A stretch of 21,848 bases of DNA from JAEUMW01 sp039807745 (GCA_039807745.1 JBDHRV010000052.1:1-21848), one strand, 5' to 3'; counted from the stretch's first letter, positions 7,448 to 14,905 are shown. Numbers and translations are program-made. The notes: generated from the letters alone by a model not told the origin.

Positions 7448-8338
7448 TCATATGGATCGCGGCGCTGCTGCGGGAAACTTCCAGAATACGAACGCGACGG
7501 TCTTGCCGAATGCCTCGCGGGCGTGCGCCTTCAGGCGCTCGGCAAGCTCCGGGGCGCGCTCCGCCGCCCGCTCGGGCATCCGGCCCTGGAGGCGCACGAA
7601 GACGACGTAACGGTCGACGTCGAGCGTCACGGTCTGGATCTCCGCGGCAACGCCCGAGCTCGCGAGCCACGTTTCGAGCTGGCCGTTGAACTCGATGTCG
7701 CCGACATCGATGAGCAGACGCCGGTTCAGGTTCGCGAGCCAGATCGCCATCGCGCCCAGCATGATGCCGACCACGATCGACACGCTTGCGTCGAGCGCCG
7801 CGTTGGGCCCGAAGTACCACGAGCTGAAAGCGACGAAGAGCGTCAGCAGAATGCCGAGCAGCGCGATGCCGTCCTCGGCCAGCACCGCGAGCACGGTGGT
7901 GTTCGAGCGGTTCTCGCGCAGACCCTTCCAGCCGCCGATCTCGCGCAGCGCCGTGATGCAGGTGAAGAGCTCGAGCGCGAGCGCGAAGAGCAGCAGTCCG
8001 ATGACGAGCGGCGTGAACGGTTGCACTTCTTCCAGATGGAAGAGCGACGTGATGCCGTGGTACAGCGTCACGCCGCAGCCGAGAAAGAAGACCGACACCG
8101 CGGACACGAGCGCCCAGTAGAAGCGCTCCTGACCCATGCCGAACGGGTGCTGATCGGGATCGGCCTTCGTCCTCGCGCGGATCTCGCCCACTTTCAGCAA
8201 CACCTGATTGCCGACATCCGCGAGCGAGTGGATGGTCTCGGCGAAGAGCGTCGGCGAACCCGTCACCGTGTAGCCGAAGAACTTGGACGCGGCGATCAGC
8301 GAGTTGGTGACGATCGAGACCGAGACCGAATTGGACAT
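7448..8338 (-). CDS. Cation diffusion facilitator, SLC30A9 (ZnT9)-like
   Basis: A 296-residue CDF metal/proton antiporter with about six membrane helices and a C-terminal cytosolic domain (about 205-290). The signature ETIHSLADVGNQ supplies H37 and D41 of the metal site in helix 2. The following stretch, with DPDQHPFGMG at 60-69 and LGCGVTLYHGI near 86-96, closely follows the SLC30A9 subgroup rather than FieF/ZitB. In helix 5 the usual H/D-x3-D is replaced by AEDGIALLG (E155, D156), also as in SLC30A9 relatives, which carry a comparable E-D at this point. The expected role is divalent cation transport, most likely Zn or Mn, across the inner membrane; the ion is not decidable here. The start is 4 nt from the stop of the UDG gene, so it is probably co-transcribed with tsaB-rimI-udg. 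Confidence 0.9.
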   Translation of the reverse strand: MSNSVSVSIVTNSLIAASKFFGYTVTGSPTLFAETIHSLADVGNQVLLKVGEIRARTKADPDQHPFGMGQERFYWALVSAVSVFFLGCGVTLYHGITSLFHLEEVQPFTPLVIGLLLFALALELFTCITALREIGGWKGLRENRSNTTVLAVLAEDGIALLGILLTLFVAFSSWYFGPNAALDASVSIVVGIMLGAMAIWLANLNRRLLIDVGDIEFNGQLETWLASSGVAAEIQTVTLDVDRYVVFVRLQGRMPERAAERAPELAERLKAHAREAFGKTVAFVFWKFPAAAPRSI

Positions 8339-8341
8339 CCG

Positions 8342-9079
8342 TCACCCTTCCGTTTGCAGGCGCGCCATCGCGGTGCGCGCGAAACACAGATCCTGCCAGG
8401 CCTTGGCCTTGTCCGGCAGGTTGCGCAGGAGATAGGCCGGATGATAGGTCACCAGCAGGGGAATTCCCTGGTAATCGTGCAAGCGACCGCGCAGGCTCGC
8501 GATGGTGGCATCGCGGGCGAGCAGGTTAACCGCCGCCACGCGGCCGAGCGCGATCACGAGCTTCGGCCGGATGAGGGCGATCTGGCGCGTGAGATGCGGC
8601 TCGCATGCCGCGGCCTCGGGCGGCTCGGGATTGCGGTTGCCGGGCGGCCGGCACTTCACCACGTTGGCGATGTAGACGTTGCGGCCGCGCTGCAAACCGA
8701 TGGCGGCCAGCATATTGTCGAGCAGCTTGCCCGCCTGTCCCACGAACGGCTCGCCGCGCGCGTCTTCCTCCGCGCCCGGCCCTTCGCCGACGAAGAGCCA
8801 GTCCGCCGTCTCGTCGCCCACCCCGAAGACGGTCTGGGTGCGCTGCGCATGCAGGGGGCACGCGGTGCAGCCCGCGACCTGCGCCTTGAGCGCGTGCCAG
8901 TCCAGGCTCAGGATGCGCGTCCGACGCTCCGGTGCCGCGACCGATGTGGACGCGGATGGGGAAGCCGGCCGAGGATCGGCAGGCTCGGCTGCGCCGGTCG
9001 GCCGGCCTGCCCCGCTGCGCAGGCGCCAGATCGGCGTCAAGCCCATCTCCTCCAGGATGAGATCGCGCCGCGAGCTCAC
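8342..9079 (-). CDS. Type-4-like uracil-DNA glycosylase (iron-sulfur)
   Basis: This 245-residue protein excises uracil from DNA. The GTG start at 9079 overlaps the rimI stop in GTGA and gives MSSRRDLILEEMG, the usual N-terminus of proteobacterial members; a much longer upstream frame is only a rimI shadow. A Pro/Ala/Ser-rich linker (about 22-52) precedes the catalytic domain. Four cysteines suited to a 4Fe-4S cluster are C71 and C74 (C-T-A-C-P-L), C143 (VVKCRPPGNRNP) and C159. Motif 1 is GEGPGAEED at 98-106 with GEPFVGQAGKLLD behind it; the second active-site motif is HPAYLLRN from H213. The family is UDG superfamily 4/5; the family-4 motif with E in G-E-x-P-G fits best. The gene is translationally coupled to rimI. 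Confidence 0.93.
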   Translation of the reverse strand: MSSRRDLILEEMGLTPIWRLRSGAGRPTGAAEPADPRPASPSASTSVAAPERRTRILSLDWHALKAQVAGCTACPLHAQRTQTVFGVGDETADWLFVGEGPGAEEDARGEPFVGQAGKLLDNMLAAIGLQRGRNVYIANVVKCRPPGNRNPEPPEAAACEPHLTRQIALIRPKLVIALGRVAAVNLLARDATIASLRGRLHDYQGIPLLVTYHPAYLLRNLPDKAKAWQDLCFARTAMARLQTEG

Positions 9080-9537
9080 AGTTTGTGCTCCATGACGATT
9101 GCGTCCTCGCGCCCGGTCAGGGCCGGATAATAGCCGCGGCGGATGCCGATCTCGCGAAACCCGTCGCGCCGATAAAGATCGCGGGCTACAAGATTGGACG
9201 GCCGCACCTCGAGATAGATGGACCGGGCACCGGCCTCCCGCGCGAGTTCCATGAAGTGCACGAGCAGCATCCTGCCATAGCCTCGGCGCTGCACTTCGAC
9301 GGCGATGCTCAAGTTGAGCAGGTGCGCCTCGTCCGGCCCCGTCATGAGCACGCCGTAGCCGACCACCACGCCGAAGCGCTCGAGCGTCCGGCAGCGATAG
9401 CCGGCGTGCAGCGAATCGGAGAAATTGCCCCGCGTCCAGGGATGCGTGTAGAGGTGCTCCTCGATCGCGACCACTCGATCGAGATCGGCGAACCGCATCG
9501 GCCGAAACCATGTCGCGTCGTCGAGCTGCGCGCTCAC
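9076..9537 (-). CDS. rimI: Ribosomal-protein-alanine N-acetyltransferase (RimI)
   Basis: A 153-residue GNAT acetyltransferase that transfers acetyl from acetyl-CoA to the N-terminal alanine of ribosomal protein S18. It shows the RimI-type early motif HLYTHPWTRGNF (28-39), the acetyl-CoA loop QRRGYG (83-88), and YLEVRPSN with E110, followed by ARDLYRRDGF (Y122) and a GYYP segment. The start is a GTG that shares four bases (GTGA) with the tsaB stop; the next ATG (residue 14) would remove the first strand. The gene is between tsaB and udg, a common arrangement in proteobacteria. Confidence 0.93.
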   Translation of the reverse strand: MSAQLDDATWFRPMRFADLDRVVAIEEHLYTHPWTRGNFSDSLHAGYRCRTLERFGVVVGYGVLMTGPDEAHLLNLSIAVEVQRRGYGRMLLVHFMELAREAGARSIYLEVRPSNLVARDLYRRDGFREIGIRRGYYPALTGREDAIVMEHKL

Positions 9538-10205
9538 CGTTCCGACACCTTGAGCGCGACCTTGTCCCGAACGTAGAACGGTGCGGCCTCCTCCGGCGCC
9601 ACACCCAGCCCGGCCGCGAAGACAGGCGCTGCGAGGCGAGCGATGTCCGCCGCGTGTGGATGCCGCAGGGCATCGACCCGCGCGAGCTTCCCGGTACAGG
9701 CGCTCACCAGGGCGCCGTCACGCACCGCGAAGCCGCTGCCAGCCGCCGTCCACCCGTCGCCCGGCAGCGCCGGCACCGCGATCGGCGATTGCAGGCAGGG
9801 CGCGATCGCCGTGCGCCACCGCTCGCCATCGCGCACGTAGGCCGCGACGTAGACCTCGTTCATGCGTGCATCGAGTGCGGCCACCACGCGTGTCGCCCCG
9901 CTCCCCTCGGCCAGCGCGAGCAGCGTCGAGACCGGCACCACCTTCTTACCGGCGCCGCAGGCGAGCCCCTGCGCCACCGCGCACGCGATGCGCAGTCCAG
10001 TGAAGGAGCCGGGGCCGGCGCCGAAGGCGATGCCATCGAGGTGGTCGAGTCGAAGGCCGGCATCGCGGAGCAGCCGGTCGACCATGGGCAGCAGAAGCTC
10101 CGAGTGTCTCTGACCCGCTTGCTCCTCTGCAGACAAGACGCGATCGTCGTCGAGCAGCGCAACCGAGCAATACTCGGTGGAAGTGTCGAGGGCGAGGATT
10201 TTCAC
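9534..10205 (-). CDS. tsaB: tRNA t6A37 biosynthesis protein TsaB
   Basis: This 223-residue ASKHA-fold protein is the partner of TsaD and TsaE in threonylcarbamoyl-adenosine modification at tRNA position 37. The sequence begins with KILALDTSTEYCSVAL, has GAGPGSFTGLR (61-72 with the GPGSFTGLR core at 64-72), and DARMNEVYVAAY, all typical of TsaB. The start is the GTG at 10205, which matches the family N-terminus; the ORF continues upstream only as non-homologous sequence across the promoter region. It is first in an operon tsaB-rimI-udg-CDF. A perfect TATAAT lies about 28 nt upstream. Confidence 0.95.
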   Translation of the reverse strand: MKILALDTSTEYCSVALLDDDRVLSAEEQAGQRHSELLLPMVDRLLRDAGLRLDHLDGIAFGAGPGSFTGLRIACAVAQGLACGAGKKVVPVSTLLALAEGSGATRVVAALDARMNEVYVAAYVRDGERWRTAIAPCLQSPIAVPALPGDGWTAAGSGFAVRDGALVSACTGKLARVDALRHPHAADIARLAAPVFAAGLGVAPEEAAPFYVRDKVALKVSER

Positions 10206-10232
10206 GGTGCACCGAGCAAAGACTGGCGCAAG

Positions 10233-10238
10233 ATTATA
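10233..10238 (-). promoter_or_regulatory. -10 element of the tsaB operon
   Basis: A perfect TATAAT on the minus strand (ATTATA on plus) predicts transcription starting near 10226, giving a 5' leader of about 20 nt. The expected -35 position reads TCCGCC, which is poor, so the promoter may need an activator or another contact. The site lies in the 157-nt divergent gap shared with the phasin-like gene. Confidence 0.55.
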
Positions 10239-10300
10239 TGTCGCCCCGGGCGGGCGGCGGAATCGGCCATGCAAGCATGCCGCGATGCCACGAAAAATCC

Positions 10301-10328
10301 CTGAAGCGCGTACCGGGCAGCGTAGAAT
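10301..10328 (+). promoter_or_regulatory. Candidate promoter of the phasin-like gene
   Basis: TAGAAT at 10323-10328 is a five-of-six match to the -10 consensus; CTGAAG at 10301-10306, 16 nt upstream, is a weak -35. Transcription would start near 10335, and the Shine-Dalgarno GGAGA follows at 10349-10353. Confidence 0.4.
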
Positions 10329-10362
10329 CCGCGCTCGCAATGTCCCCTGGAGACCGATTCCC

Positions 10363-10872
10363 ATGCCTTTCCCGACCTGGAACACCCATGATCTGCACCG
10401 CTACAGTCGAGCCCTGTCGGGCGTCAATCCGACTCTCCTGTGGTGGCAGGCCGGCATGAAGACATGGGAGACGATGTTCGCCGCACCGCAGGTGATCGCG
10501 CAACGCACCGCCCGCATGGCCGCCGCCGGGCCATTCCCCGGTGCCAGGGATCGCCGCGAGTTCACGAACATGGGCACCGAAAAGATCATCGCGTTCTCGC
10601 AGGCCTGGATGGGCGCCGCCCGTGAGATCTTCGTGTGGCAACAGGAAATGGCGAACGTCGCCAGCCGCCAGTGTTGGGAGCTCATGCGCGCGTTCAACCC
10701 GCTGCTGGCTGGGCGCGGCGCGTACACCGTCCCCGCGGCGCTCATGAGCGGCATGGTTGCCGCCAGCAAGCGGTCGACTTTCATGCTACCCCGCGTCGCC
10801 CACAGCGCCCTCGGCCCGATCCACGCCAGGGCGACGAGCAACGCAAGACGGCTCAACGGTCGTCGCAGCTAG
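10363..10872 (+). CDS. Phasin-like polyhydroxyalkanoate granule-associated protein (tentative)
   Basis: A 169-residue protein started at the ATG at 10363, with GGAGA 9 nt upstream; longer upstream starts overlap tsaB and its promoter. It is predicted mainly helical, with segments NPTLLWWQAGMKTWETMFAAPQVIAQRTARM, FTNMGTEKIIAFSQAWMGAAREIFVWQQEMANVA and RQCWELMRAFNPL, where hydrophobic residues recur with helical periodicity. This resembles short betaproteobacterial phasin-family proteins that coat polyhydroxyalkanoate granules. The resemblance is from memory of the family and is not backed by a diagnostic motif. No phaC or phaR is nearby. Its last 20 coding bases overlap the 3' end of convergent dusA, which is unusual enough to mention. 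Confidence 0.55.
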   Translation: MPFPTWNTHDLHRYSRALSGVNPTLLWWQAGMKTWETMFAAPQVIAQRTARMAAAGPFPGARDRREFTNMGTEKIIAFSQAWMGAAREIFVWQQEMANVASRQCWELMRAFNPLLAGRGAYTVPAALMSGMVAASKRSTFMLPRVAHSALGPIHARATSNARRLNGRRS

Positions 10873-11860
10873 GCCGCCCGCGGCCACCGCCCTCGACGAG
10901 CGCCAGCGCCTCGAGCAGAAGTCCGGGCTCCCCGCGGGCGAGTCGCGCGGCGTCGGACAGCATGCGCCGCCAGCCGCGCGCACGCGGCTCGCCCTGATAC
11001 AGGCCGAGCAGATGCCGCGTGATCGCTCGCAGCGGCGTACCGCCCCGCCGCTCGCGCTCGGCGTAGACCGCCATTGCCCGCACCACGTCCGCGCGTGTGG
11101 GCGCGACGCCGCCGGAAAGACGTGCGTCGGCAGCCGCCAGCAAGTACGAATCGTGATACGCGGCGCGACCCAGCATCACGCCGTCGACGCGAGCCGAGTG
11201 CGCATCGATAGCGGCGAGCGACCCGATGCCGCCGTTCGCCACGATGCCAAGCTCGGGGAACGCCTCCTTGAGCCGGTAGACGTACCCGTACCGGAGCGGC
11301 GGCACCGAACGGTTGTCCTTCGGCGACAAGCCTTTGAGAATCGCGTTTCGCGCGTGCACGATGAAGGTGCTGCAGCCTGCGCGCGCGACCACCTCGACGA
11401 ACCGCCGCACGAAGTCGAAGGCGTCGATGTCGTCGACGCCGAGCCGATGCTTGACCGTGACCGGAATGGACACCGCCTCCCGCATCGCGCGTACGCAATC
11501 CGCCACCAGTTCGGGCTCGCGCATCAGGCAGGCGCCGAATGCGCCCTGTTGCACGCGCTCGGACGGACAGCCGCAGTTCAGATTGATCTCGGCGTAACCC
11601 CAGTCCTCGCCCAGCCGCGCGCAACGCGCGAGCGCCACCGGCTCGCTGCCGCCCACCTGGAGCGCCACCGGTGACTCAGCGGGATCGAACCGCAGATGGC
11701 GTGCGGCGTCTCCGCGCAGGAGCGCACCGGTGGTGACCATCTCGGTGTAGAGCCGCGCGCGCGGCGCGAGCTGGCGGAAGAAGTACCGGCAGTGCCGATC
11801 CGACCAGTCCATCATCGGCGCGGTGCACAGGCGATGGGCGAAACCGGGTGTCGCGGACAT
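10853..11860 (-). CDS. dusA: tRNA-dihydrouridine(20/20a) synthase DusA
   Basis: This 335-residue flavoenzyme reduces uridine to dihydrouridine in the tRNA D-loop using NADPH. The TIM-barrel starts with HRLCTAPMMDWSDRHCRYFFR; the catalytic cysteine is C98 in INLNCGCPS. The DusA-type segment HARNAILKGLSPKDNRSVPPLRY, with the GLSPK-N-R block, distinguishes it from DusB and DusC, which lack it. The FMN-phosphate loop GVMLGRAAY is present. The length is normal. A GATAAT lies only 8 nt before the ATG on the minus strand (11873-11868), so the transcript may be nearly leaderless. It is divergent from the dehydrogenase gene, 88 nt away, and its tail overlaps the phasin-like gene by 20 nt. Confidence 0.95.
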   Translation of the reverse strand: MSATPGFAHRLCTAPMMDWSDRHCRYFFRQLAPRARLYTEMVTTGALLRGDAARHLRFDPAESPVALQVGGSEPVALARCARLGEDWGYAEINLNCGCPSERVQQGAFGACLMREPELVADCVRAMREAVSIPVTVKHRLGVDDIDAFDFVRRFVEVVARAGCSTFIVHARNAILKGLSPKDNRSVPPLRYGYVYRLKEAFPELGIVANGGIGSLAAIDAHSARVDGVMLGRAAYHDSYLLAAADARLSGGVAPTRADVVRAMAVYAERERRGGTPLRAITRHLLGLYQGEPRARGWRRMLSDAARLARGEPGLLLEALALVEGGGRGRPSCDDR

Positions 11861-11867
11861 GGCGGCA

Positions 11868-11873
11868 TTATCG
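11868..11873 (-). promoter_or_regulatory. Candidate -10 element of dusA with near-leaderless start
   Basis: GATAAT on the minus strand (five of six consensus bases) ends 7 nt before the dusA ATG, so a start site would fall at or next to the initiation codon. No ribosome binding site is seen between them. The -35 region (GAAAGC at 17-nt spacing) is not a good match. Confidence 0.35.
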
Positions 11874-11948
11874 CATCGCGGCCCCGGCGCGCTTTCCGAC
11901 GCTGCAATCGGTTACCATCGGGGCGCGTGCCACCAAGAGGAGACGACG

Positions 11949-13004
11949 ATGATCACGCACAAGATCGCGGTGATCCCCGGCGACGGCATCGGCAACGAAG
12001 TCATGCCGGAGGGCGTCCGGGCAATGGAAGCAGCCGGCCGCAAGTTCGGCTTCCGCTGCGACTGGGTCGAGTTCCCCTGGGGCTGCGAGCACTACACGAA
12101 GACCGGCCGCATGATGCCCGAAGACGGGCTCGACCAGTTGCGCCCGTTCGAAGCGATCTACTTCGGCGCGGTTGGCTTCCCCGGTGTGCCCGACCACGTG
12201 TCGCTGTGGGGACTCCTGATCCCGATGCGTCGCGGCTTCCGACAGTACGCCAGCATCCGACCGGTGCGTCTGTTTCCGGGCCTGCGCTCGCCGCTCGCGA
12301 ACCGCGCGCCCGGCGACATCGATTACGTCGTGGTGCGCGAGAACAACGAGGGGGAATACTCCGCCGTGGGCGGTCGCATGTACGAGGGCACCGACGACGA
12401 GGTCGTGGTGCAGCAGAGCACGTTCACTCGCAAGGGTGTCGATCGCATCCTGCGCTACGCCTTCGAGCTTGCCCGCTCGCGCTCCAAGAAGCATGTCACG
12501 TCCGCGACCAAGTCGAACGGCATCGCGATCACGATGCCCTTCTGGGACGAGCGCTTCGCCGCCATGGCGCGGGAGTATCCGGACGTGCGCACCGACCAGT
12601 ACCACATCGACATCCTCTCCGCGCACTTCGTGCAGCACCCGGACTGGTTCGACGTGGTGGTCGGATCGAATCTCTTCGGCGACATCCTCTCGGACCTGGG
12701 CCCGGCGACCACCGGCACCATCGCCATCGCGCCGTCGGCGAACCTCAATCCCGAGCGGGAGTATCCGTCGCTCTTCGAGCCCGTGCACGGCTCCGCGCCC
12801 GACATCTTCGGCCGCAACATCGCGAACCCGATCGGACAGGTCTGGTCGGGCGCGATGATGCTGGAGCACCTGGGTCACCCGGAGGCCGCCGCGGCGGTCA
12901 TGCGGGCAATCGAAACCGTGCTCGCCGAAGGTCCGCACACGCCGGACCTGGGCGGCAAGGCCAGCACGCAGGAACTGGGACAGGCCCTCGCGCAGGCAAT
13001 CTGA
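11949..13004 (+). CDS. Tartrate / D-malate-type NAD-dependent dehydrogenase (decarboxylating)
   Basis: A 351-residue beta-decarboxylating dehydrogenase of the isocitrate/isopropylmalate fold. The start at 11949 has AGAGGAG 6 nt upstream. It has IPGDGIGNEVMPEG (9-22), then the subgroup signature WGCEHYTKTGRMMPEDGLDQL and FGAVGFPGVPDHVSLWGLLIPMRR, which points to the TtuC/DmlA (tartrate dehydrogenase, D-malate dehydrogenase) branch rather than to LeuB. Catalytic-loop residues appear in GDILSDLG (about 244-251) and the cofactor segment in EPVHGSAPDI (about 277-286). Members oxidise C4 2-hydroxy acids (tartrate, D-malate) with NAD and divalent metal. It heads the plus-strand region that goes on to tetronate genes. 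The exact substrate cannot be told from sequence. Confidence 0.9.
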   Translation: MITHKIAVIPGDGIGNEVMPEGVRAMEAAGRKFGFRCDWVEFPWGCEHYTKTGRMMPEDGLDQLRPFEAIYFGAVGFPGVPDHVSLWGLLIPMRRGFRQYASIRPVRLFPGLRSPLANRAPGDIDYVVVRENNEGEYSAVGGRMYEGTDDEVVVQQSTFTRKGVDRILRYAFELARSRSKKHVTSATKSNGIAITMPFWDERFAAMAREYPDVRTDQYHIDILSAHFVQHPDWFDVVVGSNLFGDILSDLGPATTGTIAIAPSANLNPEREYPSLFEPVHGSAPDIFGRNIANPIGQVWSGAMMLEHLGHPEAAAAVMRAIETVLAEGPHTPDLGGKASTQELGQALAQAI

Positions 13005-13028
13005 TCGCCCGCTGCAGCGCTGGGCGAT
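13004..13028. terminator. Hairpin between the dehydrogenase and the MIase-like gene
   Basis: Inverted arms ATCGCCC (13004-13010) and GGGCGAT (13022-13028) enclose an 11-nt loop with an internal GCTGCAGC palindrome. The left arm begins on the last base of the dehydrogenase stop codon. There is no T-tract, so it may be a weak terminator or a transcript-stabilising stem rather than a full stop. GATAAT at 13026-13031 is a -10-like hexamer for the next gene, but no -35 matches it. Confidence 0.35.
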
Positions 13029-13074
13029 AATCTGCGCTGCCGTTTCCGTTACCCAAACCAGGAGGAGGACCATC

Positions 13075-13386
13075 ATGCTCTATCACCTGCTGTTCAGCGT
13101 CGAATACCCGAGCACCATGTCGCAGAAGGAGCTCTTCGCGATGTGGGTGGGCGAGGCCGAGGCGGCCCTGGAGGCGAAGAAGGCCGGTGCGGTCGTGGAT
13201 CTCTGGAAGTGCGTCGGCAGCCGTCGCGTGGTGGCGATCGTGGATGTGGACGGTCCCGACACGCTCGACCAGATTCTGATGGATCTGCCGATCATGCAGG
13301 CGCACGGTCAGCACGTGCAGATCGACGTGACGCCGCTGCGTCGCTACGAAGACTTTGCGGCGGACATGAAGACGCGCGCCGGCTGA
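13075..13386 (+). CDS. Muconolactone delta-isomerase-like protein
   Basis: This is a 103-residue protein with a strong GGAGGAGG just upstream of the ATG at 13075. It matches the muconolactone isomerase family in length and layout: the N-terminal strand LYHLLFSVEYP, a helix EAEAALEAKKAGAVVDLWKCVG, a strand RRVVAIVDVDGPDTLDQIL, and the C-terminal LPIMQAHGQHVQIDVTPLRRYEDF, where the L-P-L/I ... V-T-P-L pattern is typical. CatC converts muconolactone to beta-ketoadipate enol-lactone in the catechol branch. No catA, catB or pca gene is adjacent, so this is likely a distant relative with another substrate; many family members outside cat operons are unassigned. The next gene starts 10 nt downstream, so they are probably one transcript. 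Confidence 0.7.
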   Translation: MLYHLLFSVEYPSTMSQKELFAMWVGEAEAALEAKKAGAVVDLWKCVGSRRVVAIVDVDGPDTLDQILMDLPIMQAHGQHVQIDVTPLRRYEDFAADMKTRAG

Positions 13387-13396
13387 TCTACCCGGC

Positions 13397-14905
13397 GTGA
13401 ACGTCGCGCAACACGTCGCACGGGCGGCGCGCACGACTCCGCGCCACCCGGCGATTGTCTTCGAGGGGGCGTCGATCGACTACGCCACGCTCGACGCCCA
13501 CGCCGCCCGCCTCGCGTGCTCGCTGGCCGAGGCGGGCGTGAGACCCGGCGACCGGGTCGCGCTGTACCTGCCCAACGTGCCGGCGTTTCCGCTCGCCTAT
13601 CTCGCCATCCAGCGCGTCGGCGGCATCGCGGTGTCGTTGAATCCGACCCTCACGGCCGAAGAGGTGCAGTACATCCTCGACGACTCGGGCGCACGCATCG
13701 TCTTTACCGTCCGCGATCTGCTCGGCAATGTTCCCAAGGACCGTTGCCAGAATGTCGCGCACATCGTCGCGTGCGAAGGCGAAGCGCCGGGCACCCTGCC
13801 GCTTGCCGAGTGGCTGGCGGGGACTTCGACCGCCGGGCCTCTCGTGTCGCGGAAGGCGAACGATCCGGCGGCCCTGCTCTACACTTCCGGCACCACCGGC
13901 CGGCCGAAGGGCGCGACGCTCACCGTCGGCAACATCGTCTCAAACATGCGCGTGACGGTGCAGGCGATGGGCTTCCGCCGCGATGACAAGGTCGCGACGT
14001 TCCTGCCGCTCTTCCACGTGTTCGCGCAGAACGTGATGATGAACGCGGCCTTCGACGCCGGGGCGACCCTGCTGCTCTTCCGGCGGTTCGATCCGCGCAC
14101 GATCCTGCGCGGGATCGAGACGCAGCGCGCAACCCTGATGTTCGCGGTTGCTCCTCACTACGTGGCGCTGCTGTCGATGCAGCTCGAGGACTACGACCTC
14201 TCGCCGCTGCGCTACGAGGTCGCGGGCGCGGCGCCGCTCCCCGACGAACTCGTCCACCGCTGGCAGGCGCGCACCGGACGCCCGATCTATCAAGGCTACG
14301 GGCTCACCGAGACCTCGCCGCTCACCAATTGCAACCTGCCAGGGCAACACCGCCTCGGCAGCGTCGGCCAGTGCGTCCCCGGCGTGCGCGTGCGCATCGT
14401 GGACACGAACGACCGCGCGCTGCCGGCCGGCGAATGGGGCGAGATCTGCTTCCGCGGCCCCGGTGTCATGCAGGGCTACTGGAACCGTCCGGACGCGAGC
14501 CGGGAGGCGCTGCGCGGCGGCTGGCTGCACACCGGGGACATCGGGCGGCTCGACGCGGACGGCTATCTCTTCATCGTCGACCGCGTGAAGGACATGATCA
14601 ACGTCGCGGGGTTGAAGGTGTGGCCGGCGGAAGTCGAGCAGGTGCTGTATCGCCACCCCGACGTGCAGGAAGCCGCGGTGTACGGTGCCGCCCACCGCGT
14701 GCGCGGCGAGCAGGTGTTCGCGGACGTGGTGCCGAGGACCGACGCTCGGGTGACGCCGGACGACATCCTCGCCTTTTGCCGGGAGCATCTCGCGCCGTAC
14801 AAAGTGCCCCACCGGATCAACATCGTCGACGCGCTGCCGAAGAGCGCCACCGGCAAGGTGCTGAAGCGGGTGCTGCGTGAGCGGGCGGCGAGCGCGGCCG
14901 GCTGA
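13397..14905 (+). CDS. AMP-forming acyl-CoA ligase (ANL superfamily)
   Basis: A 502-residue acid:CoA ligase. The GTG at 13397 is used because no in-frame ATG precedes residue one of the conserved N-terminus and it sits 10 nt after the previous stop; no good ribosome site is visible, so initiation may rely on coupling. The ATP-binding motif YTSGTTGRPKG is at 162-172, followed by PLFHVFAQN, YGLTETSP, the core GYWNRPDASREALRGGWLHTGDIG, the hinge DRVKDMI and the C-terminal catalytic Lys in PKSATGKVLKR (K487). It adenylates a carboxylic acid and transfers it to CoA. It is shorter than FadD (about 560) and may act on a medium or aromatic acid; the substrate is not evident. The partnership with the MIase-like gene is the best clue. 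Confidence 0.9.
   Translation: MNVAQHVARAARTTPRHPAIVFEGASIDYATLDAHAARLACSLAEAGVRPGDRVALYLPNVPAFPLAYLAIQRVGGIAVSLNPTLTAEEVQYILDDSGARIVFTVRDLLGNVPKDRCQNVAHIVACEGEAPGTLPLAEWLAGTSTAGPLVSRKANDPAALLYTSGTTGRPKGATLTVGNIVSNMRVTVQAMGFRRDDKVATFLPLFHVFAQNVMMNAAFDAGATLLLFRRFDPRTILRGIETQRATLMFAVAPHYVALLSMQLEDYDLSPLRYEVAGAAPLPDELVHRWQARTGRPIYQGYGLTETSPLTNCNLPGQHRLGSVGQCVPGVRVRIVDTNDRALPAGEWGEICFRGPGVMQGYWNRPDASREALRGGWLHTGDIGRLDADGYLFIVDRVKDMINVAGLKVWPAEVEQVLYRHPDVQEAAVYGAAHRVRGEQVFADVVPRTDARVTPDDILAFCREHLAPYKVPHRINIVDALPKSATGKVLKRVLRERAASAAG

Noticed and set aside
7523..9130. A 535-codon plus-strand frame opposite the CDF and UDG genes
   Set aside because: It is antisense to two recognised genes and has shadow composition with many Arg, Glu and His residues.
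10268..10279. CATGC-AA-GCATG dyad in the tsaB/phasin-like intergenic region
   Set aside because: Five-base arms around two bases are expected by chance in this much sequence, and its position does not relate clearly to either promoter.
11949..13004. Assignment of the dehydrogenase as LeuB (isopropylmalate dehydrogenase)
   Set aside because: The WGCEHYTKTGRMMPEDGLDQL and GVPDHVSLWGLLIP blocks fit the tartrate/D-malate branch, and no leuC, leuD or leuA is adjacent.
11868..13076. A 402-codon minus-strand frame opposite the tartrate/malate-type dehydrogenase
   Set aside because: The plus strand encodes a complete dehydrogenase with intact motifs; the opposite frame has none.
13075..13386. The MIase-like gene as true catC of a catechol pathway
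   Set aside because: No catA, catB, pcaD or LysR-type catR is nearby, and the neighbours are a ligase and a C4-acid dehydrogenase.
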